Counted from the first letter of the stretch, positions 24,178 to 32,585 are shown. The stretch: DNA of 37,938 nucleotides from a bacterium 1XD42-54 (GCA_003612585.1 RAZH01000015.1:1-37938), one strand, 5' to 3'. The notes: generated from the letters alone by a model not told the origin. Program-made: numbers and translations.

Positions 24178-24197
24178 GAGAGGTGGTGGGCGGAAAT

Positions 24198-24914
24198 ATG
24201 AACAGAAAACGGAAAGGGGCCGTTGATGCTGCTATGACAGTGGCGCTGCTGTTCTTGATGGGCTATCAATTCTGGGGAGATGAAGCTCACGAATGGGCGG
24301 GAGCGGGGATATTTGTTCTGTTTGCCGTCCATCATATATTGAATTGGAGATGGCATAAAAATTTATTTCGGGGCAAATATTCACTGATGCGTGTTTTTCA
24401 GGTCGGTATGGATATGCTGACATGGTTTTCTATGATTGCCCTACTATACAGCAGCATTGTTTTGTCAAGATATGTATTTTCGTTTATGCGGATTGAAGGA
24501 GGAATGGCGTTGGCAAGGCGGTTGCATATCTTAGGCTCTTACTGGGGATTTTTACTGATGAATGTACATCTCGGTCTGCATTGGAACATGGTGATTCGTA
24601 TGGCTCAAAAGAGGATACGGATAAGAAAATCATCAAAGATACGCTCTATTTTGCTGTTTTTCATTGGTACAGCCATTTCTCTGTATGGGATAGCAGTATT
24701 TATCAGAAGGGATTTTCTGACTTATTTGCTGCTCAAAAGCGAATTTGTGTTTTTGGATTACGGGGAATCTGTCTTTCTGTTCTATATAGATTATTTTGCA
24801 TTGATGGGATTTTGTATATTTATTGCACATTATCTCGCAAAGCTGTTAAGAAAAGTACATGGACAAAATAATATTCAAAAAGATAAGCAGGAAAAAGAAA
24901 AGGAGGCTTCCTGA
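24198..24914 (+). CDS. DUF4405 membrane protein
   Basis: A 238-aa protein with about five helices. The pattern HHILNWRWHKNLF after helix 2 and HILGSYWGFLLMNVHLGLHW in helix 4 is that of DUF4405, whose histidines resemble haem ligands of cytochrome b-type domains. The ATG at 24198 lies 20 nt after the cupin gene stop, with GAGAGGTGG upstream; the frame extends to 24165 without advantage. It may pass electrons across the membrane to or from the flavodoxin lipoprotein; that link is inference. Confidence 0.82.
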   Translation: MNRKRKGAVDAAMTVALLFLMGYQFWGDEAHEWAGAGIFVLFAVHHILNWRWHKNLFRGKYSLMRVFQVGMDMLTWFSMIALLYSSIVLSRYVFSFMRIEGGMALARRLHILGSYWGFLLMNVHLGLHWNMVIRMAQKRIRIRKSSKIRSILLFFIGTAISLYGIAVFIRRDFLTYLLLKSEFVFLDYGESVFLFYIDYFALMGFCIFIAHYLAKLLRKVHGQNNIQKDKQEKEKEAS

Positions 24915-25147
24915 TGAAAAAATGAATAATAGCTTTTCTGTCGTTCTGCATGCTGCTTGGAATGGCGGCCTGCGGTACTGAAAAAACAGAAAATATTCCA
25001 ATGCCAGAGAATAAAAGTGAAAAACCGGCAGCAAATGCTTTATATGATATGCTCCCGCTGTACTTGAACTTTGAAGACTTAAATCTTGCCTGGAAGGTCA
25101 AGCTGCCTTGTGTAGATTGGCCTTTTTTTCAGAAATCTTGTTTTTGA
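24914..25147 (+). pseudogene. Lipoprotein gene with stop at codon 4 and lost body
   Basis: The ATG at 24914 overlaps the DUF4405 stop and has AGGAGG upstream, but the fourth codon is TGA. After it the frame continues IIAFLSFCMLLGMAACGTEK, a clear lipoprotein signal with lipobox GMAAC, then a short linker and the unrelated-looking VDWPFFQKSCF tail ending at 25147. Reading TGA as a mutated TGG would restore the signal peptide. The mature domain is missing, so this is a decayed last gene of the redox operon. Confidence 0.65.
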
Positions 25148-25251
25148 TTTTGGAAAGAATTATCTTTTTTGGATTAGGAGAGGCTATTTTGTTCTTGATT
25201 TATGTGGGTTTGCGGGCGTTGATAATAAGTTGTTTTGAATACTTCCTTATC

Positions 25252-25482
25252 ACCGTAAAACTAAATGGCGGTGCGGTTTATATAGTAAAGGAATATCATT
25301 GCAGAGGAATTGCAGGACATCTGCTTAATATGGTTGTAGATGACTTGAAATCCAAAGATATAGCTCTAATCTATTTACTCACGGATCATATAGGATTTTA
25401 TGAGAGATATGGTTGGGAATTTTTGTGCATGGTTCAGAGCGATAATGGACCCGATATGTCAAGAATGTATATTCATAGATAA
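25252..25482 (+). pseudogene. GNAT acetyltransferase C-terminal remnant
   Basis: The frame that begins upstream with hydrophobic, unrelated residues becomes GNAT-like here: EYHCRGIAGHLLNMVVDDL (acetyl-CoA binding RxxGxxxxL pattern), IALIYLLTDHIGFYERYGWE and a C-terminal MSRMYIHR. The N-terminal half of the domain is missing. It is likely a remnant joined to unrelated sequence by deletion. Confidence 0.7.
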
Positions 25483-26016
25483 TTCCAGTTTGTTGGTGGT
25501 TTTATTCGCGGTTACAGAGCAAATGTTATCAACAGCAATAACAAAATGATAACATTAGCCCATATAGGCAGAATAATATGGATCATTTTACATAGCAGGT
25601 AATTTAAGGAGTATCTGCTATATATTTTTTTCTTTTATAAGCAGTCAATAGGTTCTGTCCAAATCTAGTTGGATTTACTGTGAAAAGTTTCCCAGAACAA
25701 TACGTTAAACTTTAATAAATCAAAACAGTTTCCACCTCAACTGATGATATATAAAAACAAGTATATTCAAAATATCAAAGGGAAATTCTAAATTTTCTAA
25801 TCCAGGAAAGACAGGCCGATTAAAAGATGTATCGGCTAAATTGAAAACAAATTCCTTGCGCATAGCTGGTAGAATGTGGAGGTATGAACAATTAATGATC
25901 AAAAGTCAAATGGAGCATTTTTCAGAGTGATTCCAGAAATATTAGCATAAAATTCACATTTTTGCCGTTAACAAAGATAAGAGAAATCAGCACAATGGAA
26001 ACGATCAAAATACAAA
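25483..26016. other. Gene-free AT-rich interval
   Basis: No convincing gene. AATGTTATC at 25522-25530 and GATAACATT at 25548-25556 form a perfect 9-bp inverted repeat, a possible weak terminator or protein site. A 60-codon minus-strand frame (25720-25902) has no ribosome site or recognised domain. Confidence 0.5.
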
Positions 26017-26526
26017 TTATATACCAAATGCAGGATCATATTTTACGATGCCATTGAGCGGTTCGGCAGCCGGATTCAGCTTAATTGCCATAAAGCTATC
26101 ATCTGGAACTTCAAAAGGAGGTTTCATTCCATACAGACGTGCAGGATGATATCCTGCTTTCGGATAATAATTCGGATGGCCAAGGACAATGGAATAATCA
26201 TAGCCAGATTCCCGGGCAATTCTATGTCCCTCTGCTATCAATGCCAGACCGATCCCCTGACGTTGATAAGACGGCAAAACGGACAGGGGAGCGAGTGCGA
26301 GCTCAGTTTTCCCGTTTACAGTTACTTCCGTAAAAAGGATATGGCCTACGATGTTTTCATTGCAAATCGCAACAAGTGATAAATCAGGTACAAAGGCTTT
26401 GCTGCGGCGCAAAGCAACAACAAGTTCCGGTTCGCTTCCATCGCTATGTGTGACATTGGAAAAAGCGCTTTTGATAATTTGATAGACGGCATTGTGATCG
26501 CTGGCTTGTTCTTGTCTTATAATCAT
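26017..26526 (-). CDS. GNAT family N-acetyltransferase
   Basis: A 169-aa single-domain acetyltransferase of the YhbS-like group: IIRQEQASDHNAVYQIIKSA at the N-terminus, acetyl-CoA motif LPSYQRQGIGLALIAEG, then GYDYSIVLGHPNYYPKAGY and HPARLYGMKPPFEVPDDSFM. The ATG at 26526 with AAAGGA upstream is preferred over 26541. The substrate is unknown. It is transcribed away from the second GNAT gene. Confidence 0.88.
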   Translation of the reverse strand: MIIRQEQASDHNAVYQIIKSAFSNVTHSDGSEPELVVALRRSKAFVPDLSLVAICNENIVGHILFTEVTVNGKTELALAPLSVLPSYQRQGIGLALIAEGHRIARESGYDYSIVLGHPNYYPKAGYHPARLYGMKPPFEVPDDSFMAIKLNPAAEPLNGIVKYDPAFGI

Positions 26527-26750
26527 TGTTTTTCCTTTCACTGGCTGCTATGGACAGTTTATTTTGTCGGCAAATGCTTCAGCTAAAGCTTCATAAGTCA
26601 TAAAAAAGATAACATATATTTCACAGAAGTCAAGAAGGATAAAACAAAAAAGGTTAACAACTTCTGCGTGTTGATTGACATTGGGAAACCTGTTTTTCTC
26701 CCTAATAAAGAACCGTTTTAATCAGGTTTTAATTTTTATATAACCTGTGT

Positions 26751-26927
26751 TATAATAGTTCATGCAATTTTGTCTGCCTCGCTTTTCCCTTATCCAAAAC
26801 CATAATGGCTTGCGGGAGGGGATAATGCAAGAAAAATGCTAAGGGAAAGCAGGGGGATTGTTTCCAAGGCAACGGTATTCTTTTTATTTGCGACAAGAAT
26901 ACATAAAGTATGAAGGGTGCTATCATT
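26751..26927 (+). promoter_or_regulatory. Promoter -10 and structured leader of a GNAT gene
   Basis: TATAAT at 26751-26756 starts a leader of about 165 nt. GCTTTTCCCTTA at 26781-26792 pairs with TAAGGGAAAGC at 26840-26850 (one bulge). Inside are CCATAATGG and the stem CTTGC at 26809-26813 with GCAAG at 26827-26831. Further on, GTATTC at about 26874 pairs with GAATAC at about 26896. The folded leader is too long for a plain 5' end and may be regulatory. I cannot match it to a known riboswitch. Confidence 0.4.
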
Positions 26928-27488
26928 ATGTACGAAAAATCAGAAAATATTGCTGACAAAGCTATTTTAGAAAAATTTGAATTCAGAAATATAAAACAGG
27001 AGGAAGCAGGGCAGGCAATCATTATAGAACAGATTTGTTTTCCTCCTCATGAAGCATGTTCAGAGCAAAATATGAAAGACAGAATTTCAACGGCGCCGGA
27101 ATTATTTTTGGTGGCAGTCGATAAAAAGACGGGAAAGATAGCCGGGTTTTTAAATGGACTAGCTACCGATGAGTCTGTTTTCAGAGATGCGTTTTTTACA
27201 GATGCCAGCTTATATAATTCTGATGGGAAGAATATTATGCTGCTTGGGCTGGATGTATTGCCCGAGTATCGCAGACAGGGACTTGGCAGATCACTGGTAT
27301 TCCAATATTTGCAAAGAGAGCGCGAAAAAGGCCGACATACGGTTCTTCTTACTTGTCTGAAGGAAAAAGTAAAGATGTATGAGAAATTTGGTTTTATGGA
27401 TCAGGGAATTGCCAATTCTACCTGGGGCGGTGAGGAATGGCATGAGATGGGCTGTACATTGCAAGTCGAAGAACAAAAGATAGGATAA
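26928..27488 (+). CDS. GNAT family N-acetyltransferase
   Basis: A 186-aa acetyltransferase with FEFRNIKQEEAGQAIIIEQI and CFPPHEACSEQNMKDRI at the N-terminus, the acetyl-CoA loop LPEYRRQGLGRSLVFQYL, and LLTCLKEKVKMYEKFGFMD. This arrangement resembles AANAT-like bacterial GNATs. The ATG at 26928 is preceded by GAAGGGTG at about 10 nt; an in-frame ATG at 26910 has no ribosome site. The substrate is unknown. Confidence 0.88.
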   Translation: MYEKSENIADKAILEKFEFRNIKQEEAGQAIIIEQICFPPHEACSEQNMKDRISTAPELFLVAVDKKTGKIAGFLNGLATDESVFRDAFFTDASLYNSDGKNIMLLGLDVLPEYRRQGLGRSLVFQYLQREREKGRHTVLLTCLKEKVKMYEKFGFMDQGIANSTWGGEEWHEMGCTLQVEEQKIG

Positions 27489-27548
27489 TTTTTATATTTT
27501 GTGGAAACAACTACAATAATATAAAAAGAACAGGGAGCAAAACGGACG

Positions 27549-27920
27549 ATGGAAGTCTTTGAACCATATCTGCGCACAATCGAAAATGAAGCGCATCGCA
27601 CACAAATGCAGAAGGTCTTAGAATGGATAAAAACCAGGTTCCCTCAAATGGAGCCTAAAATCGCCTGGAACCAGCCCATGTTTACGGAACATGGTACCTT
27701 TATCATTGGTTTTAGTGCGTCAAAGCAGCATTTTTCTGTTGCTCCTGAGCAGGCGGCAATAAAGAAGTTTTCCGCTGAGATTGCAGCGTTGGGGTATAGT
27801 CAGGGCTCTAATATCTTCCGTATTCGCTGGGATGATGAAGTTGATTTCTCACTCCTGGAACAAATCATTCAATACAATCAGGCGGACAAAAGGAACTGTA
27901 CTTCTTTCTGGAGAAAGTAA
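27549..27920 (+). CDS. DUF1801 (YdhG-like) family protein
   Basis: A 123-aa protein with the DUF1801 pattern: WIKTRFPQMEPKIAWNQPMF, TFIIGFSASKQHFSVAPEQA, SQGSNIFRIRWDDEVDFSLL. Family members have been proposed as iron-binding or frataxin-like proteins; no metal site can be confirmed here. GGGAGC lies upstream of the ATG at 27549. It starts 60 nt after the GNAT gene and may be co-transcribed. Confidence 0.85.
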   Translation: MEVFEPYLRTIENEAHRTQMQKVLEWIKTRFPQMEPKIAWNQPMFTEHGTFIIGFSASKQHFSVAPEQAAIKKFSAEIAALGYSQGSNIFRIRWDDEVDFSLLEQIIQYNQADKRNCTSFWRK

Positions 27921-27960
27921 CTGTCTGAAATTTCCTTATAAAAATAAAAAGATGGATGAG

Positions 27961-28026
27961 AAATAAGGCCTTCTGTGATAAAATTTAGCTGTCATAGATA
28001 GCCTTATTTTACGTTAAAAATAAGGC
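27961..28026 (+). promoter_or_regulatory. Three-arm alternative hairpin before the AAA ATPase gene
   Basis: AAATAAGGC (27961-27969), GCCTTATTTT (28001-28010) and AAAATAAGGC (28017-28026). The middle arm can pair with either the first (loop 31) or the third (perfect 10-bp stem, 6-nt loop). The first pairing ends in a T run like a terminator. Mutually exclusive folds about 60-120 nt before the start at 28085 suggest attenuation, or simply two overlapping terminators of the DUF1801 gene. Confidence 0.5.
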
Positions 28027-28084
28027 AGCAAGATGGGCGTGCTTAAAAAATTATTTTAAAAGTTTCGGGAGAAAGGGCGATATC

Positions 28085-28831
28085 ATGAATCCTTTATTTA
28101 TACAAAAGATCGGTATAGATTGGAACCGTATTGCGCCAACGAGTTATCTTCGGGGTATCCATGCACTGTGCGGACTGGAAGAGCTGGTGTTGGAGTGTCC
28201 GGTTACTTGTTTTGTGGGAGAAAATGGTAGCGGAAAGTCAACGCTTCTTGAGGCGATTGCGGTAGCGTATGGCTTCAATCCTGAGGGCGGGACAAAAAAT
28301 TACAATTTTTCAACGTATGATTCTCATTCAGAGCTTTGCAATGCGGTTACGATTGGAAAGGGGTACCGTAGAAACCGATGGGGGTATTTTCTACGGGCTG
28401 AGAGCTTCTACAATGTGGCCACAAAGGAGGAGGAATATGCGAGGGACCCGTTTGCAGGAGTTGTGTCGGAAGAGCTGCATTTGAAATCGCATGGCGAGAG
28501 CTTTCAGGCGATTGCTCAGAAACATTTCCGGCCGGATGGGCTGTATCTGCTGGATGAGCCGGAAGCGGCCCTGTCTCCGCAGCGACAGCTGAGTTTGATT
28601 CTTGATATCCATCGGCTTGTCAAACAAGGGGCGCAGTTTATTATCGCAAGTCATTCGCCCATTTTGCTGGGAATTCCGGGGGCTGAGCTTTTATCGTTTG
28701 ATGAAGGTAAGGTTCATTCAATTGCATACGAGGATACAAGCAGTTATCAGGTGATGGAAATGTTTCTGAACAACCGGGAATATATGCTGAGCCGGCTGTT
28801 TGAAGAAGAAAAAGGGGAAGAAAGAACATGA
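28085..28831 (+). CDS. AAA family ATPase (ABC-like, OLD/RecF-type core)
   Basis: A 248-aa P-loop protein. Walker A GENGSGKS is at residues 45-52, the Walker B region is LYLLDEPEAALS, and a switch His lies in IIASHSPILLG. This minimal predicted-ATPase family lacks transmembrane helices and the usual ABC signature. GGGAGAAAGGG lies before the ATG at 28085. The stop overlaps ATG 28828 of a tiny remaining frame, suggesting a partner gene was lost. The function is unknown. Confidence 0.88.
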   Translation: MNPLFIQKIGIDWNRIAPTSYLRGIHALCGLEELVLECPVTCFVGENGSGKSTLLEAIAVAYGFNPEGGTKNYNFSTYDSHSELCNAVTIGKGYRRNRWGYFLRAESFYNVATKEEEYARDPFAGVVSEELHLKSHGESFQAIAQKHFRPDGLYLLDEPEAALSPQRQLSLILDIHRLVKQGAQFIIASHSPILLGIPGAELLSFDEGKVHSIAYEDTSSYQVMEMFLNNREYMLSRLFEEEKGEERT

Positions 28832-28869
28832 AACAGCCGCAGGATAGAAACGACTTAAGATCATATTAG
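28828..28869 (+). pseudogene. 5' stub of a lost downstream gene
   Basis: The ATG at 28828 overlaps the ATPase stop (ATGA) with GGGGAAGAAAG upstream, but the frame ends after 13 residues (MKQPQDRNDLRSY). The coupled start suggests the first codons of a deleted second gene of the ATPase operon. Confidence 0.35.
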
Positions 28870-29071
28870 GCGAGGACAAATTTGTTCCATGATATCAAGA
28901 TAGTATAAGCACTTATCAAAAATGATTACATACATCTTAAAATTGTTGAATGGTCTCTGTCCTCTCTTTTTGGTAAGCTGGAGGTACCGGTAGTTACGGG
29001 AAAAATCAGTATATTTCTGTAACGTGTATTTTAAGTGGCGCAATTGAAAAAAGAGAACGGAGGAATGGTGT

Positions 29072-29533
29072 ATGAAAAAGAGAAATGTGGCAGCAGTATC
29101 TTTGGGGATTCTTGCAATGGGACTTTGTGGTGTGACTGCAAATGCAAAAAACGCAGATATGGTCATTACAGCCGATACGTATGTTGCTGATTTTGGTCAG
29201 ACCGTGCGAAGCTTTACGCTGGAAAATGTTCCGGAAGAGGCGGCGAAGGTTAAGGCGGAAGATGACCGTATTCTTGACTGGAAAACTTTATTAAATCCAG
29301 AGACAGAGGAACAACTTCGGCAAAGCTTCCATGAAAGTCTGGAAAAGACAGCATTGGTTTCAGAGAAGGAACAGGCGAGAAATCTACATGTTGAACGGAC
29401 TGTTATATATCTCGAAGAAAAGTACAGCCAGGATATTACGGCTGATTTTCCGTTTTTGCGATTCGCCATATCTGTTTCAGGAAACGTATGTGGAGACCAT
29501 CATTCGCTTACAGGAGATTTTTTATCTTTTTAA
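29072..29533 (+). CDS. Secreted hypothetical protein, C-terminus probably altered by deletion
   Basis: A 153-aa frame with a Sec signal peptide (KKRNVAAVSLGILAMGLCG, cleavage near TANA-KN) and an acidic helical body (about 35-125). ACGGAGGAATGG provides the ribosome site. From about residue 132 (29466) the frame runs over sequence that reads as protein in the next frame, so the last 20 residues are probably not native. No family recognised. Confidence 0.6.
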   Translation: MKKRNVAAVSLGILAMGLCGVTANAKNADMVITADTYVADFGQTVRSFTLENVPEEAAKVKAEDDRILDWKTLLNPETEEQLRQSFHESLEKTALVSEKEQARNLHVERTVIYLEEKYSQDITADFPFLRFAISVSGNVCGDHHSLTGDFLSF

Positions 29534-30440
29534 AAATGAATGTATGGATAATCTGACAGATGATGAGCTGCTGGAATTTATGAAGGAGCAGTTTGATACA
29601 GTATGTTTTGGCGATCCGGATTATCTTAAGGGGACGTGCCTCGCGGTTTTTGCAGAGGCGATTCGCTCTGGATATCGAGACTATTGCAAAAAGGAAGGCC
29701 GGGCTGAGCATCTGATGCAGGCTGTGTTGTACTGCATTGAGGAAGGTTGCAGGCAAAGCGCAGCGCTTGCCGGTGGAAGAAAGCTTTTTGCGAAAGAGTC
29801 GTACCAGCGGGGCTATGAGCTTGTAAAAGAAAAAGCGCGACTGTGTTTAAAGCAATATAATGAGATGCTTTCAGGATTTTGTTCGTATGGCAACGAGAAT
29901 TATTATGATACGGTTTGTAAGGCACTTCCTGGATTTTTTCGTACGTATGATGGGCGGTTTGCTCCGCAGGAAACGATCATAACAATGGATTATCCGGTGT
30001 TGCTTCCCTTGCACCAATTGACGGAGATCGATGTGATTGAACGATACATTTCGTATATTCAACTAGAACAGGTTTTTCTTGGCGCATTTGAAGAAGAGAA
30101 AGTTTGTCGTGTGCTTGGAATGTTTCAAAAGAACTATCGGAGGCAGTTTTACAATATATGCAGTGTTTTCCTGCGGCATTTGCTTGGAACGATCTTACTT
30201 AGATTTGGGAAGTGTGGAAAAACGGAAGATCGGTATACCGTTTTGCGGGAAATTGTTCAGGGGTATTCCAAAGAAGAACTGAAGGGGATTTTGAATCAAG
30301 CAGTTGATGCGCTCGTATGCAAAATGTGGGAAGGGCAGCAGGAACTTGCTGAATATCTGAAAGCGGATACAGAGGAGTACAGCGCAGCGCTTGTGAGAGC
30401 AGCAGAAAATGATTGTCTTCCCGCTGTTGTGGTGTTGTAA
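29466..30440 (+). pseudogene. 5'-truncated cytoplasmic protein, DUF6179-like
   Basis: From about 29466 the frame reads well as protein with no start or ribosome site of its own: PYLFQETYVETIIRLQEIFY, DDELLEFMKEQFDTVCFGDP, VLYCIEEGCRQSAAL, ALPGFFRTYDGRFAPQETII, TMDYPVLLPLHQLTEIDVIE. The FFxxYDxRFAPQE and MDYP segments remind me of DUF6179 proteins of Clostridia, with moderate confidence. The upstream part belongs to another protein in another frame, so a deletion joined two genes here. The 3' end appears intact. Confidence 0.5.
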
Positions 30441-30549
30441 AGGCAGAATAGTCGATTTGCTGCAAAAAATTGTCGTCGAACCGAAAAATATACTGGACGA
30501 TTTGTGATAGGGCATGTAAAATAAAAGGATGTAAAAGGAGGAGAGTACC

Positions 30550-32025
30550 GTGAAAAAATCAACGCTTGTTGGAGGAATGCTTGCTGCCCTGTGTACATTT
30601 GGAATCAACAGCTATACCATCGAGGCAGACCTGGATGGGGAGATCAACATTGTAGAGATCGAAGAAATCGGCTCAGGCACAGTGATGTATTCTGAGGAAG
30701 ACGGAATTGACATTATCAGTGAGATTATAGTCGTTCCGGAGGAGACGGAAGCGGCAGATATAGAGATTGCTTTGGAGGAAGCGCCAGAGCGCGCGGCAAG
30801 TCGGATGCTTGGACTTATTTGTGCCTTTGCGGCAGAAAAAGCAGTGGGAGAAATGACAGTTGCTCTGAAAGACGCGGAGACAGAAGTAGAAACGGAAACT
30901 GAGATGCAAACGGAAATAGAGACGCATACAGAAACGGAAACTGAGATGCAAACAGAAACGGAGACAGAAACCGAAACAGAAATGCAAACGGAAACGGAGA
31001 CAGAAACGGAAGCCGAGATGCAAACAGAAACGGAAACAGAAATGCAAACAGAAACAGAAACTGAAATAGAAATAGAAACCGAGGCGCAAACAGATACCGA
31101 GATAGAAATCGAAACGGAAACAAAAACAGAAGTAGAACTTGAGACAGAGATTTCAGTTGATATTGTTGAAGTCATAGAAACAGAGACAGAGCTACCGACT
31201 GAAAACAACACAGAAACAGAGACGGAAGCTGTGGAGGTAGCGATAACCGAAACAGAAGCGGTAACTGAAACAGAACCCACTACGCAGTCTGAGACGGCGC
31301 CTCTGACAGAATCAGAACGGATACAGGATGTTGATCTGACCATTTATGAGAAGCTGGAAAAGATGGTTTTACAGGATGAACGGATGCAGGAGATTGTAGA
31401 TCATTATGACAGCTATCCGGAAGATATGCTGGCGTTGTTGTCCCGCAATATAGATATGCTGGATTTTGTGCTCGGATATCCGGAGAAAAAGGGCCAGGTA
31501 TATGCGGATACAATCGGTGAGGCAGAAGAGGGAGTATTTCCTCTGCTTCTTCAGTGGGATGAGCGCTGGGGATATGGATATTACGGTGACGGCGAGAATA
31601 CACTGGCGGTAAGCGGCTGTGCTCCGACAGCGCTTGCGATGATTGTGGCCGGACTTACCGGGGATGCTTCCAATACACCGTATGAAATTGCACAGTACGC
31701 ACAGGCAGAAGGCTATTATGTTTCGGGGATTGGGACAAGCTGGGATTTGATGACCTGGGGCTGCCAGCATTTTGGTGTGTACGGGGAGACCATTTCGCTT
31801 TCAGAAGAGTCTGTTTTTTCAACACTTGAAAGTGGAACGCCGATTGCATGCAGTATGAGGCCGGGTGATTTTACGACAGGTGGTCATTTTATCGTATTGA
31901 CAGGTATCGAAGATGGAAAAATCCGTGTGAATGATCCGAACAGCATTGTGCGCAGCAATCAGCTGTGGGATTATGAAGTGCTTGCAGGACAGATTAAAAA
32001 TCTGTGGGCGTTTTGGAGATTGTAA
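30550..32025 (+). CDS. Secreted C39-like cysteine peptidase with E/T-rich stalk
   Basis: A 491-aa protein with an N-terminal hydrophobic signal (KKSTLVGGMLAALCTFGI), an acidic region (30-90), and a long low-complexity Glu/Thr stalk of ETETE and EMQTE units (about 113-250). A linker follows, then a C-terminal papain-like domain of the Peptidase_C39_2 type (about 325-491). Catalytic Cys357 lies in SGCAPTALAM, His446 in GGHFIVLTG, and Asn461/Asp462 in VNDPNS. GGAGGAGAG precedes the start (30550). The protein is probably exported; no LPXTG or membrane anchor is seen at the C-terminus. The substrate is unknown. Confidence 0.85.
   Translation: MKKSTLVGGMLAALCTFGINSYTIEADLDGEINIVEIEEIGSGTVMYSEEDGIDIISEIIVVPEETEAADIEIALEEAPERAASRMLGLICAFAAEKAVGEMTVALKDAETEVETETEMQTEIETHTETETEMQTETETETETEMQTETETETEAEMQTETETEMQTETETEIEIETEAQTDTEIEIETETKTEVELETEISVDIVEVIETETELPTENNTETETEAVEVAITETEAVTETEPTTQSETAPLTESERIQDVDLTIYEKLEKMVLQDERMQEIVDHYDSYPEDMLALLSRNIDMLDFVLGYPEKKGQVYADTIGEAEEGVFPLLLQWDERWGYGYYGDGENTLAVSGCAPTALAMIVAGLTGDASNTPYEIAQYAQAEGYYVSGIGTSWDLMTWGCQHFGVYGETISLSEESVFSTLESGTPIACSMRPGDFTTGGHFIVLTGIEDGKIRVNDPNSIVRSNQLWDYEVLAGQIKNLWAFWRL
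30889..31288 (+). repeat. Imperfect GAAACN/GAGACN repeat encoding Glu/Thr
   Basis: About 400 bp of degenerate 6-bp units (GAAACG, GAAACA, GAGACA, with ATGCAAAC interruptions) encode alternating Glu and Thr. Such tracts change length by slippage or recombination. They also generate long spurious open frames on the opposite strand. Confidence 0.85.
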
Positions 32026-32067
32026 GGAAAAGTCTGGAAGTATAAAAGAAACAGAAAAAACAAATGG

Positions 32068-32113
32068 AAAAGGAGAGACTGTATTCTATAAACAGGATGC
32101 AGCCTCTCCTTTT
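32068..32113 (+). terminator. Intrinsic terminator after the C39-like gene
   Basis: AAAAGGAGAG at 32068-32077 pairs perfectly with CTCTCCTTTT at 32104-32113, with an inner CTGT/ACAG stem. It lies 43 nt after the stop at 32025 and ends in Ts. Confidence 0.7.
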
Positions 32114-32184
32114 AGGTGTAACGGCTCAGAGAAATCGGGGAAACGCACGACTCTATACATGGAGCAAAGGATGCACAGTGTTTT

Positions 32185-32427
32185 ACGGAAGCCTACTGCA
32201 TATGCGATCTCAGAAATTTTCTTTTTCGGGTCTTTCAGCAATTCAATGGCTTTCTGAATACGGATTTCATTCAGGATATCGACAAAATTTTTTCCGGTTT
32301 CACTTGTAATCAGAGAACTGCAATAAGCAAGGGGACGGTATACCTTTTGCGAGATATCGTTCAGCGTAATCGTATTCTGGTAATTTTCGTGTATATGATG
32401 AAGGATTGTATCAATCAGAACATGTTT
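32185..32427 (-). pseudogene. AraC-type HTH fragment
   Basis: On the minus strand an open but startless frame reads HHIHENYQNTITLNDISQKV, CSSLITSETGKNFVDILNEI and RIQKAIELLKDPKKKISEIA, then YAVGF. This is the first helix-turn-helix and linker of an AraC/YesN DNA-binding domain. After VGF (about 32185) the sequence is unrelated. The matching C-terminal piece lies at 34283-34352. Confidence 0.8.
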
Positions 32428-32431
32428 TGAA

Positions 32432-32585
32432 AAGACCTTTCAGGAGATTCTCCCGTCACAGCCGGTCAGCCTGCTTGCATGGCTTCTCGAAAACGAGCCG
32501 GAAGTGCTGGAGCGGACACAGTACATTTTTTCCGTTAAAGACTACATTCGTTTCCGGATGAACGGTGAGTCTGTTGCTGACTATA
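32432..32585 (+). pseudogene. FGGY sugar kinase fragment
   Basis: In frame with the downstream epimerase piece, this reads TFQEILPSQPVSLLAWLLEN, EPEVLERTQYIFSVKDYIRF and RMNGESVADYTD, the N-terminal domain of an FGGY-family (xylulokinase-like) kinase. Both the beginning and all of the rest are missing. It is fused directly to ulaE-like sequence at CAGACCG (32586). Confidence 0.75.

Noticed and set aside
25720-25902. 60-codon minus-strand frame
   Set aside because: No ribosome site, no recognised domain, AT-rich surroundings.
28861-29166. 101-codon minus-strand frame before the secreted protein
   Set aside because: It overlaps the signal-peptide region on the opposite strand and shows no domain I recognise.
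29331-29465. N-terminal part of the frame ending at 30440
   Set aside because: It overlaps the coding body of the secreted protein in another frame and has no ribosome site; real coding appears to begin near 29466.
30889-31288. CRISPR-like periodic repeat
   Set aside because: Units are degenerate 6-mers in a coding frame, not 25-40 bp repeats with spacers.
30612-31343. 243-codon Ser/Val-rich minus-strand frame
   Set aside because: Mirror of the GAAACN repeat of the C39-like gene; repeat periodicity keeps the opposite frame open.
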